Of a stretch of DNA of 64,000 nucleotides, positions 36,508 to 46,877 are shown in pieces. Each line of letters opens with the position of its first letter. Positions within the stretch are counted from its first letter, which is position 1. The notes under the pieces were generated by a model. The model was not told where the DNA came from, did no database searches, and saw only the letters and a list, made by a program, of their open reading frames with translations. Location of the stretch: contig MZNV01001799.1 in the NCBI GenBank assembly GCA_002081555.1, positions 41,830 through 105,829 on the forward strand. Direction: 5' to 3'. A program made the translations under genes and the position numbers. This DNA comes from Protostelium mycophagum. Its lineage: Eukaryota; Evosea; Variosea; Protosteliida; Protosteliaceae.

Positions 36508-37210
36508 TCATGTTGCCTGCCTTTGCATTACCCTTGCTGCCCAATTTAGAGCCAGAGAGAGGAGTAGGAATGAGACAAAAGGAAAGTACACAGACACACT
36601 TTCTCCCTCGTATGAAAAATCTCCTGGCATGTTTCCTAGAACATTGAGACGAAAATCATCAAAACATGTGATTGGTACCAAATTGGTAGGATCCCTTTCC
36701 AAATGAAATCTGGCAAGTGTAAATCGATGATGAATTCAAAATCGATTGGATTATTAATGATCTCACCCCATCTTCTGTATCAATCTCTGTTTCTTCTGGA
36801 TCTTCACCCAACAGAAAGTCTATCGGAGAGCCAAAGGCTGCCCTGAATACGACTAATAACAATACGATACCATAAACTACCCCTGTCTTTCTTCAAAATC
36901 AGACTCACGTCATTAATGAAAAATGTGTCACCGAGAGAGAAGAAATATCTTGGTTCTATTCTGCCAAGAAATGGGAAACACACCACCAATTTCAGCCAGA
37001 CAGATCTCAATAAAATTGAAAATGAAGTTGGTGTCTATCAAGGTCAGCATGTTGCACTAACTGTCTGAGCACCTGTTCTGTCTGGTTCTGCGCAGGTGCA
37101 GGATTACTGCTACTTTCAACGTTGCTAGATTCATTTGTGTTATCTGTTTGAATTGTATTTCGGCGTCTGAGAGGTGATTCACTCGCAACATCTGCTGGTT
37201 GTTCATCCAT
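36508..37210 (-). CDS. Membrane protein of unknown function (2-3 spans)
   Basis: ATG 37210. The first about 40 residues are polar (SPLRRRN, NPAPAQNQTEQ). A 38-nt intron then leads to FSILLRSVWLKLVVCFPFLG, RIEPRYFFSLG and VVYGIVLLLVVFRAAFGSPI, two membrane spans. An acidic loop (GEDPEETEIDTEDG) follows, then, after two more introns, SVYFPFVSFLLLSLALNWAA and a basic tail RVMQRQAT. Every join is in frame, so I trust the gene. I do not recognise the family; ER or Golgi location is likely from the span pattern. Confidence 0.65.
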
Positions 37211-37296
37211 TTTGATGGTAAATGTGATTTAGTTCAAAGATTTCATCGCATCGCGTAAGCGACGCAAACAACACGACCTAAAATCTCTCTGCCAAC

Positions 37297-37647
37297 ATGA
37301 CTAACATGAGGTTTCATCTCAGAATGAAGAAGAAAGGTGCAAAAGCTCCAGCTTTGTTTTTCGCAGTGGAATATAGAGGGCAGCTGGAGCAACACGCGGG
37401 TAAAATTAAAAAAATGTCAAGAGTTACTGGCTGGCGTAAAGTAAGTTCTCTCCCACTCTTTTCTCAACACAAACCGATGGACGGACACAAATCACCGCAT
37501 GCACACACAAATCGCCAACTGCGAAGAGCGACACCCTTCGAATTCCGCGCCGACTCAAGCATTGACGATAAACTGGACTTTTTCTCAGAGTTGGAGCGCA
37601 GCGACCAACGGCCGAAGATCTCATCCATGGACATGAGAGATGATTAA
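37297..37647 (+). CDS. Possible small basic protein
   Basis: ATG 37297 begins a basic peptide (MTNMRFHLRMKKKGAKAPAL, then KIKKMSRVTGWRK) that meets a consensus GTAAGT donor at 37440. The frame also stays open unspliced to 37647 (116 residues). I cannot decide between these forms or name a family. Confidence 0.3.
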   Translation: MTNMRFHLRMKKKGAKAPALFFAVEYRGQLEQHAGKIKKMSRVTGWRKVSSLPLFSQHKPMDGHKSPHAHTNRQLRRATPFEFRADSSIDDKLDFFSELERSDQRPKISSMDMRDD

Positions 37648-38267
37648 GAAGAAAACCAAGGTGTACTATCTATACTATAAAGTGCTCGATGTGACTTTCA
37701 TTCCGCTCATTTCTTCATCATACGACAAAAGAACGCGGTAGGTTTGACCTGGTATTTGGTCCTGTGAAACCTGCGGGATGGTGTTTTGATTTTTTTTGGG
37801 TAAAAGGTGGCGCAAGACGAACCCGCAAAACTGAACCAGACTTGTTGCGTTCAGACGGGGTGCTCAAAGCGGAGTTCATCACACTTGCGCACGGCACCAC
37901 AAATCATAGTGGGAGACAGACCTTTGCAGGTTTGACAAACATCGCCGTCCGAGGCGACTTCCAAGACACACGTTGACCTCGCGGATATATATGTTCGCCT
38001 CTTCAAGAGTATTCTGCACGCCTTCGAATGGTCGAGCTGCGTTTCAAGGTCTGAAGACTTGGGCTGAAACCGTTTCAAACGGTTTTAAAAGAGGCGAAAT
38101 CATCGAAAATACACCTTTTGCGGGGGCAAAGGGGAGTCTTTCATGACATCATAGATTATTTTCTTGGGCCTGAGCACGGCGACACGGTCACAAAAGCCTG
38201 AAATTATCTTGTTGGGGGATAACACGCGCAGAACACTCTCAAGTCTGAAAAGAATTGAGCAAGGTAA
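37648..38267. other. Intergenic region with a perfect palindrome
   Basis: 620 bp without a supportable gene. It contains AAACCGTTTcAAACGGTTT at 38067-38085 (9-bp arms, 1-nt centre), about 180 bp before the next start codon, which would suit a dimeric regulator. Confidence 0.45.
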
Positions 38268-39586
38268 ATGGAACAGGCCGTGAAGAGGGAGATGCCAGAG
38301 GCAGGATTTATGGGGATAATGGATCGAGGCGATCTTTTAGGAGGAAATGTTTTTGTCAAGACAGAAGATAGTTTAGACAATGAAATGGAAGGGATTAGAT
38401 CGAATCCGCATCATCCAAATGAACATTTTGTGTTTCCACGATCGAATCACACAACAGAAGCTCCTTCGCATGATATAGAATTTAACCGCGTAAGTTACAA
38501 CCGATGTTCTCTATTATTACTCAACTCAATAGAGCGGTCCTCCTTTTGTCATAGAGGTGGACTCCATATCTGACGAACAAGTTTTCCAGAGGTTTATTCA
38601 GAGTTCTCCAAAGGTGAGATGTGAACACAAAAAAATGTATATTGAAACAAATATGTACAGAGAATAAAAGCATTAGAAAAGATAAAGAACTCTTATCCAA
38701 CCGTGCAGCTTTCACGAGAATTATACCAAATGATACAAGATGAAGCTCATATACGATGTTATCTTGGCGGCGTATTTTCTGTAGAAGAAGCAGAATTAAG
38801 AAGACCAAACGTGTTGAAGGTGAGGGTGTCATCGTGACATACCAGCTGATGTACCCAGAAAACCGACATCCGAGCTCTTTGTAAATCTAGGAAGTTCTAC
38901 GAGTTCGCGCCAATATTAGTAGAGAGTGACACGGTCACTCTCAAGTTGAAAATACCAACTTTGGGTTCTTTGGGCTTTCGCCCCCTCAACGACATCTTTT
39001 GCATTGCCATGGAACTAGAACGTGAGATCATTATTTGCATTAATATTACTCCCTCCACAAAGCGGCAGCCATCGAGATCATCTGGGCTGTCAGCCTCCAG
39101 GCTTTTCTTTGCAGCTTTGCTGTAGACGGGAAGCTGTAATGTATTACCTCTGCATTCGATAATCGGATTGTGTCCTTGATGAATCATGTGATCTCATCAT
39201 TACGCAGATAGAGGGGAGGTCATTGCTAAGGGTGTTACAGCTTCATTCCGTGTCTGTATGAGGGTGAACAGCTCTTTTGGTCATTATTTTTTGACATCTC
39301 CAGATCAGCCAATTCGCAAATGAGGAGGCAGCGAGCGAGAGATTACGACGACATCAGAAAAGAAAAACAGAAGCGGTACCACAAGCTTCTGCTATAGAAC
39401 CTATCACACAGAAAATTTCAGAACTCATCAAGAGTGTGCCTGTCTTTCACTACACACATCTCATTGATTTCTTGGACCATAAGCTGCACGAAATAAAGGT
39501 AAAGACTTTCATATCGACATAACATGGTGCTCGTTTGTACTGTTGTGATGCTGCAGAAGAGTAATACAATTGAGAGACAAAAATAA
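38268..39586 (+). CDS. Unidentified nuclear-type protein with SUMO-consensus sites
   Basis: ATG 38268. The acidic N-terminus of about 75 residues contains two psi-K-x-E sumoylation-type sites (VKREMPE, VKTEDSL). After an intron the core runs PPFVIEVDSISDEQVFQRFI, LSRELYQMIQDEAHIRCYLG, KSRKFYEFAPILVESDTVTL, LGSLGFRPLNDIFCIAMELE and VIAKGVTASFRVCMRISQFA, then basic RLRRHQKRK and a helical end (SVPVFHYTHLIDFLDHKL). Seven short introns, all in frame, stop 39584. The beta-rich core followed by a basic patch looks like a DNA-binding or transcription-related domain, but I cannot name it. Confidence 0.65.
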
Positions 39587-39598
39587 TAGCGCCCGCCC

Positions 39599-39607
39599 TA
39601 TAAATAG
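39599..39607 (+). promoter_or_regulatory. TATA box
   Basis: TATAAATAG in a GC-rich setting (CGCCCTATAAATAGACC), 97 bp upstream of the ATG at 39696. It is the clearest core promoter element in the window. Confidence 0.6.
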
Positions 39608-39695
39608 ACCTGCGTCATTTCTTTCTGCATCGTTCTGATCACCTCAGACTCTTCGAGGAGAAGTCGCCCCAAAGCTTGCCTCTCTATCTCCGACA

Positions 39696-39920
39696 ATGCA
39701 TCCACCACCACCACCACGTGGCATATATCATCCTTATTTATCTCCACAATACCCACCTCATTTCAACAGAACACAACCCTTAGCCATCCACGAAACAACC
39801 CACCAGGTCTTACAGCCACCAAAGAAAAAAGTCAGAGTGGACGACCTGCTCAATTCAGACGCACAAGACTTCTATCCAGAATTTTCAAACGCTTTGGCGA
39901 AGAATACACGAATAACATGA
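39696..39920 (+). CDS. Small Pro/Tyr-rich protein with a classical nuclear localisation signal
   Basis: 74 residues, one exon (MHPPPPPRGIYHPYLSPQYP). The middle holds PPKKKVRVDD, close to the monopartite NLS consensus, followed by an acidic/hydrophobic stretch LLNSDAQDFYPEFSNAL that could be an activation or binding helix. A good TATA box lies upstream. Function unknown; a small nuclear adaptor is plausible. Confidence 0.55.
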   Translation: MHPPPPPRGIYHPYLSPQYPPHFNRTQPLAIHETTHQVLQPPKKKVRVDDLLNSDAQDFYPEFSNALAKNTRIT

Positions 39921-40572
39921 CATCAGCATCTCATCTTTATTCAATCACAGCTCATTCAGAGGAGATCGGGCAGAGTTTGAAACAGCCATAGATAAAAGCG
40001 TGTCAATGTACCTTCAAAATTGCGTCAGTTAATGATTGTAATACAAATACGTTGAACACTCATCAGAAGAAATAGCAGAAAACCTTTCCAAACACCAGCT
40101 ACTTTTCTGTTGTTCAGCTTCCAAAAAACCGCGGAGTATTAATAGGAGCTTAGATTTTCAAACATCAAACAACTTTTGGTTGGCCCTTGCAGGGTTCAAT
40201 CGCAGCTCCTCAAACTCGAAACAAGGCACGAACCCGTTCCCCTGCAGGAGTAATAGGACTGGTTGCAGTGCATCATTACGATTACAATTGAATCATATTT
40301 ATTTTTCTCTCTGAAGGACTTTCAAATCCGCCTCTGATAGTTGGTCATGTTTGAAGGAGCCTTTGTGATCAACCGATTTGATTGAGAGGCTGGTGATCGG
40401 ACATTTTCGGAGAAAAAGGGTGGTGCAAAAACAGAGCAGTTGCCTCGTTGTTTTGATGTGACAAAACCGTTTTGTCCCCTTTCGACATCATCACATAGAT
40501 AACATCATCGTATATAATACCAGAGCACTTGTTTGCCTCGCCTATCTGTTCATCGCCCTGAACAGATCGCCT
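39921..40572. other. Intergenic region
   Basis: 650 bp with no supportable gene. A partial inverted repeat around 40187-40256 (TGCAGGGTTC ... GAACCCG..CCTGCAGG) is the only structure. Confidence 0.4.
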
Positions 40573-40907
40573 GATGGTGCAGATGGAGATTACCCAACCA
40601 CAGGATATCATGCAGCAAGCGACGAAGGGTGAAGAATCAAAGGAAGCACCAACTCTCATCGAAAAACTCAACAAGGTATGATTACCTTGATCCAATGTAT
40701 ATTGAACATTTTTCCGACCATTTGTAGCGTGGTTTCGAACAAAAGACACTCGATCCAAAAACCTTAGAGTTATTAACATCAGTGTTGTTGAAAAGGTCAG
40801 AAGGCAAAGAGAAATTGTGCCAAACACAAGATCCCATTCAGATCTGTGCTATGGAGGAAGCTAAAAAAGATGGGGTGAACATCTCGATCATTTCCCATCT
40901 CATCTAA
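40573..40907 (+). CDS. Small hypothetical protein
   Basis: Two exons (ATG 40573; 51-nt intron ending TTTGTAG at about 40727; stop 40905). About 93 residues, charged and helical (KRGFEQKTLDPKTLELLTSV, then LKRSEGKEKL). It ends 20 bp before the ATG of gene B on the same strand, so it may alternatively be a leader exon of B, but an in-frame TAA separates them. No family recognised. Confidence 0.5.
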
Positions 40908-40927
40908 TAATCGACTCTGTTACAAAA

Positions 40928-43900
40928 ATGATCGCCACTGATCTAAAGATGAAGGACACTATCAAGACCTCCATCCTCGCCAGTAAGGAAATATTGTCCG
41001 ATTTCCCTCCCTCCCCAGAAAGACCAGGAGATCATTTGGAGGGAAATACAATGATAGTGAGGGCACCTTCTCCCATTCTTACCGACACATACACGCCAAA
41101 GGCTCATATCAGCGCATCAAGTACATGATCTTTGATATTCTTTTGAGCTCATTAGAAACAGAACAAGAACCGAATTTCGATGGTGTAATCAGCTTCATCG
41201 CCCCAGTGAAGAATAAAACACGTCCAAATTCCTCATCACCCCGCTCTGTGCAGCCCATCACTGCCCTCAGTGATGTACAACACCACATGGATTTCACAAC
41301 GTCGGCACCTAAGAAGAATAGTTTTAATTTCAATTCGGTGCCCGTTCAGCAAGAGAGGAGAACACTACCCCCTCAACGTGTCGCACCCTCCCTCCCTCCT
41401 ACCCTCCCTCCTACCCCCCTCAGTACAAACCCATTCGCTGTACAACAGAAGAAGGTGACCTTCTTATCTCCATCAGACAGAACAATCCGAGATGCCCAAA
41501 TCATAAAGGTGATTTTCTATTGCAAAAATAACCAACATCATAATTATATCACCGAAAACACATTTTCCCGCCTGAAATACGAATTCAAAATTCACACTAC
41601 CAGCAACTTCGAGACAGCAAAATGTCGCTTGAAAACCAAGTTTGGGAGCTCAAAAAGGGCTTTGAGGCAAAGAACAAACAGATCTTCAGCATGACTTCTA
41701 CCCTAAAAAGGAAGGAGGAGTTATTGGTCAAAGTCACGGCCGCCTATGAAGAAGAACAGTTGAGACACGAGAATTTTTTGGCCGAGGAGACCGATAGAGT
41801 CAGGCAGGAATGTCAAATTTCTGTGGAAAAAAAGGATGTGAGGTTTAATTTTATTATTATTCATGTGTATTTTCGTTTTTTAAATTTAACAATCAGTTTT
41901 TTTCTGTGGTTGTCTTGAAATTGAAAACGAAATAATTAGATCTTCAAACCAGAAAATTCATTGAAATTTCAGAGAAAAATCGAGGAACTTGAATGTCGCA
42001 TAAGGATCACGGAGGCAGAGTTACATTGGAGCAAAGAAGAGTCTAAGACAACACAAGAGGAGTTGGAAAGAACGAAGGAGCAGACAAAACATCTCGGAAT
42101 GATGCTGTCTACAATGAGGCAGTCACAAAGTCTCGGGACTCGCGCAGTTGTAGAGGAGAAAAAACACGAGGGGGTGGATATTGGGAAGGTGGAAATTTCA
42201 CAGAATTTTCATCTATTTTTAGATTATTACAAAAAAATCTCAAATTGAAATTTAAAAATCAATTTGATGAGAATTAAAAAAGTCAGAATTATTCTACACG
42301 TATCGTTGTAGAAAGATAGGATTGACAGGTTGTAGATCCACAAAGAATTGTACATAAATATTTACAAAGAAATCGACGACGACACGACCTACAAAGGCGA
42401 AGATGTTATGAAAATAATGAGAAAGGTTCTAAAGTCGATGAGGACACATGATGACCAGAGAAAACAATTTACATCGGAAAATATTGCAACAGTCACCGCG
42501 ATGTCAGAGAATATCACAGTACCGGTGCCCGTTGTAGATGAGACCATTCAAGCGAGAAAATTCACGGAAAAAGTGGAGGTGATTGGAGATTTTTGGGAAA
42601 TAATGACTCGTTGTAGATCAATCAAATTTCACAAACAATAGAAACACAAACGGTAAAATATTCTGAATTTACTTCATTTTGACTGGTTGTAGATCATCAA
42701 CCCACCCAGCCTGAAAATCCCAGTGTCTCGACCAGAGATTATGATATCTCAACAACCAACAGAGGTGTGTCATCTTCCATGTCATTGCTGATCAGTTGTA
42801 GAAGTCAACTGACCCGGTACAAAATACACCCGCCCCCAAACCCTCGAGAAAATTCGTGGTACATTCTCCACATTCCTTGTATCTAAAAATAACACCAATT
42901 TTCCGTGAAATTTAAAAAATAATTTAAATTTAATTTGAATTTTATTGTAGAGACATCCTGAAGAAGATGTGAGGAAGATGGTAGATCTATTCAAAGGTGT
43001 TCCCTTTACAATTGAAGAATCCAAGTGGCTTGTCCAAAATACTTCCCTCAACGCCGAGCAGATCAGAAAATGGGCGTCCAACCGTAAAAAGTGAGATTTC
43101 CGGGAGATTTCTCGGAAATGGGCGGGAAAATTGACGGGTTGTAGTGCACCGATGATGAATAAACCTTACGAACAGAGAGAAAAGCCGCGGCAGAATGAAG
43201 ATTTCCCGAAATATCAAGAAGTTTCACAAGAAAATTCCAGTGTAATTTCCCCGAAAAGTTCGAGCCGAAGCACCCAGAGTTCGGGACACAGGGTGAGCCT
43301 CTTAACCATCTCTAAATGAATACCATCTCATATGATCTCATGTATGAGACACTCACACATCACAGACAAATGCAGAAGACTCTGATTTCTCTGATGAAAT
43401 CATCGAAGACAGCGAGAGTGAAGCAGATATAGAGGCGCACATCGCTCCAACGGCGACACATTCTAATGGAGATGAAGATGATCAGCTCCTTGCGATGCCT
43501 CATGTGAGTCTTGTGCCATTTTCGGATTGTAAATCGAGTTTTCCATTGGAAAACCAAAGGAAGCGCTGGGGGGGCATTTTCAACCCAATTTTTATTGGAC
43601 ATTTGTTGCTGTGGAAAATGTACCTCCAGCGGTCTCCATAGTCTCCTCTGTGAAAATTGAGAGAAAACTCGCTTCCGCAGGTCCCAAAATTTTTTCCGAG
43701 GCTTGAAAAATTCAAAATGGAAGTTTCGCGCCAAAAACACGACACTGAAACATTCAGATGGATGTGAAGCCAAATACGAACAGGTCCCTGCCGAAGCAGG
43801 CTGTGAACTTTATGCTGTCCATCTACACAGGGAAAGAGAAGTGGAAGAAAGAACAAGTCGACCTCATCTTGGCCAATACTACGATCACCGAAAAGCAGAT

Positions 43901-44597
43901 CTTGAGATGGGCCAAAGTGAGGTGGACCAAGATGCACAATGCAAACAACATGCAACATGACAAACCACAAAACTACAAAAAGAAGAAGAGGGTGAGTTTT
44001 CTCTGAGATTTCTGGAATTGAGAGTTGTAGATTGTCGATTCAGAATCAGACGAAGATACAATCTTGTACAAGAAGAGAAAGGTGAGCCTTCCTATTTTCC
44101 CACTCCTTCTATGATTCTGAATCTACAACAGGCCACCCGCGTCCCGCAGTTCAATGCAAATGATTTACAAGTGATGACGTCATTGTACAGGGGTGAAATG
44201 TGGTCAGCAGACGAATTGGATATTTTGCTGGAGACAACTTCACTGTCGAAACAAGCTCTGAAAGAATGGGCCCTACATCAAAAAGTGCAGGAACAAGTGA
44301 CGCCGACAACGAACAAAACAAATTTCCAGGAAACTTCTCGGAGTTTCGGAGTTAAACGGAACCGAACCCCTGTGAACGTGGATGATTACGTACCGAGGGA
44401 AACTTTTGACGAAATATCACCCAGCTTAGACGAAGGGAGAGCCCCTGTAGTCATACAAGATATTACTGAAAAATATCAAGTGAGTGCTTGCACCTTTCCT
44501 CTTTAGCACATGAAAGTAATGAGTGTGATGGATCAATTTACCGATTCAGGTCGATGATTATCTCGATGCTTTGGATCAGTACGTGAATGACATATAG
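40928..44597 (+). CDS. Protein B: coiled coil plus three homeodomain-like HTH modules
   Basis: About 15 exons, all joined in frame, stop 44595. The N-terminus is disordered and Pro-rich (PSLPPTLPPTPLSTNPF). A long coiled coil follows (MSLENQVWELKKGFEAKNKQ, ECRIRITEAELHWSKEESKT), then a short conserved domain with YKEIDDDTTYKGEDVMKIMR. The C-terminal half has three modules: FKGVPFTIEESKWLV..NAEQIRKWASNRKK, YTGKEKWKKEQVDLI..TEKQILRWAKVRW and YRGEMWSADELDILL..SKQALKEWALH. Linkers are acidic (EDSDFSDEIIEDSESEADIE) and basic (NYKKKKR). At least five acceptors here read TTGTAG. Likely nuclear and DNA-binding through several HTH units, perhaps oligomeric through the coil. Confidence 0.8.
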
Positions 44598-44847
44598 ATA
44601 TTGTACAGTGAATCCACCAGCAGTGACGCTAAGGCACACATCTGTTCCAGTCGTAGATCCTCATCAACTTCTCCCATTTGGATCGTCCCGATGTTCACAC
44701 ATTGCACACGAAACGATTAAATAAAAAGGAAATCAAAATTCGCTGAACAATTTTATCTATAAGCTCAATTCGTATCACCGGGGTAGACTGATACTTTCAA
44801 TATGTACTCCACGTGCACAGCTCACCTGATACTACTCATCACTTCAT

Positions 44848-46599
44848 TATTTTGTGCCTGCCTAAATCAGAACCTTCACAGCCAGAAATCACTCACATCA
44901 TTTGCCACCTTGGCAAGCTCTTCCTTTATGGACCGTCGTATCATCAGTTTCATTTGATTGTGAATTTGTGAACCCGTCAAACTCCGGGACGCGGGGATTT
45001 CTTGTACGACGTTTACGTAAAGTGTCATCCCAAACATCTTGATTCGTCATCAGAAATTTCTGGGAAATTTCGAAGTAATTTACCTCCAGACTCTCTCGTT
45101 TTTCTTCGAGTTTCTCAGTGCGCTGTCTCTTTATGTCGTGCAGCTCCTCTTCTTTGCGGGAAAGCCTGTCCTCCAAAATTTCGATCTGGTGGCGTCAAAA
45201 ATCAATTTGATTGAATTTTCTTTTCTATATGGACTTGGATTTTTCGATATGAATTTGGAAAAAATCGATTTTATCTGCGTATAATATTCTTGGCTTTGCC
45301 ACCGGAACATTGACATTGTTAGGGACGTCCAAATCGAGAATCACGACAATAAAAAATTATAAAATCACAAAAAAACTTGCATCAGTCAAGCAATCAGTCT
45401 CAACACCCCAAAACAGACATTTTTAATTTTTCACAATAAATCTTCATTTTGAATTTTTCTTTGGGTTGTATATATGTTATTTTTAAAAATAAAATTTTCT
45501 GAGAAACATTCAAGCCGATCATTTTGATGCGGCAGAATAACCAGTGGTGTTTACCCTTTTTCGGAGTGACGCCTTGTTTTCTTTCATTGTATAGTATGGC
45601 CGAGATGTAGACGAGTCAGGTTGTTTCTTGTCTTTCTTTTTTGTGCCCTCTTGTCCGGGGGTGCCTGATCGGCTCAATCTTCCCGCCAAACCACGATTTT
45701 AAATTTCAAAAGGACCGACCTGCGTGAGCCGGTGCGGTATTGGGCAAGAGAGCTGTCGAAGAGAGGTCGTCTAATCTTTCTGTAAATAATTTGGGCGGAA
45801 TGAGAGGTTCATTCTGTTTGTTTTCTGACGGCTGTTCTGTAGAAATCACTTGTTCTTCAGAAGGTGAAAGAGGGACATTAGTCATGTTGATTTCTGCGGC
45901 GATTTGATTCATATTACTGAGTTGATTGATGTACTCCGACACACTATTTGGCTCATTTTCCACCTTTAGAGATGAGAATTGAGACAAAGGATACGTTATT
46001 GATAGATGTTAATGTGTTACAAATACGAATCGACGAAATACATATGTGATATACCTTTGTTCCTGGTGGCTTCCCTCTGGCCTTATATATTTGGTAGTAA
46101 GCCCATTTTCTGATCTGAACTTCTGACATGTCGTATGTTTTCTCCTTTAATATCTCCTGTATCCTATCTGTTTCCTCTTTTGTAAACATTTCGCCGTGGT
46201 AAAAACCACTGAGAATATCCCTGACCCAAGCAGGGTGATGTTTGTGTTTTGTCTTTGGTGATTCTAGATCGACCATTCTTCTTGCGGCATCAATCATTCC
46301 CTCCAGTTCCTCCATCCTCTAAAAGTTAAATCTGAAAGTATACTTAATTAATCACCTGTTGATCTACCCCTTCTCCATTGTTCGCGTTCGGTATTGTTTC
46401 AGCCGAATCCATCTCGCATTCCTTCCTCTTCTTAGTAATATAGGGATTTTGGCTGATGCATTCGATTCCCTTTGTAACACATCGCGAGCAAGGTACTTCT
46501 GAAATGGCATCAAAAACATTACGATCAAATCATCTCACGTTTGTCACAACTGACATGAAGGTTTCTGCACTCTGCGCAAGCACCTCTTGCTCCCCCCAT
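44848..46599 (-). CDS. Protein D: Zn2Cys6 cluster + homeodomain-like module + coiled coil
   Basis: ATG 46599 begins MGGARGACAECRNLHVSCDK; after a 41-nt intron it continues QVPCSRCVTKGIEC. The spacing C-x2-C-x6-C-x5-C-x2-C-x6-C is that of the Zn(II)2Cys6 binuclear cluster. Basic TKKRKE follows. The next exon carries one HTH module (VRDILSGFYHGEMFTKEETD .. SEVQIRKWAYYQIYK). A disordered stretch comes next, then a heptad coil (ENKASLRKR joined over a roughly 360-nt intron to IEILEDRLSRKEEELHDIKR), giving a zinc cluster and a dimerisation coil as in Gal4-type factors. The end (AKVAND) has two possible last exons; I take the TAA at 44848. A probable transcription factor. The gene is convergent with B and tandem with C. 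Confidence 0.75.
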
Positions 46600-46877
46600 T
46601 TTTGGGCGGATGAAGGGGAGGGAATGATACATCTTCTAACGGCTGTAGATTACGTAACGCGATCCTCTACAACCAAACGAACCAGTACCCCCGTTTCTTA
46701 CCCCAAAAATCTCACGGTAACAACCGTGTTCTAGGAAAATACGAACCAATCACGAAAATGAGAAACCATCCTCTTTATTTAGTTATACTTCTTCCAGTGC
46801 AAAGAAACTATCCACCTTCTCGTGTCAGTCTACCAGTCTGTATCTGTTCGCGGTAGGGTACCGCGTTTTCGCGGTTG

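Noticed and set aside
40187-40260. GGTTCAATC-like sequence that could be a tRNA T-arm
   Set aside because: No matching acceptor, D or anticodon stems can be folded around it.
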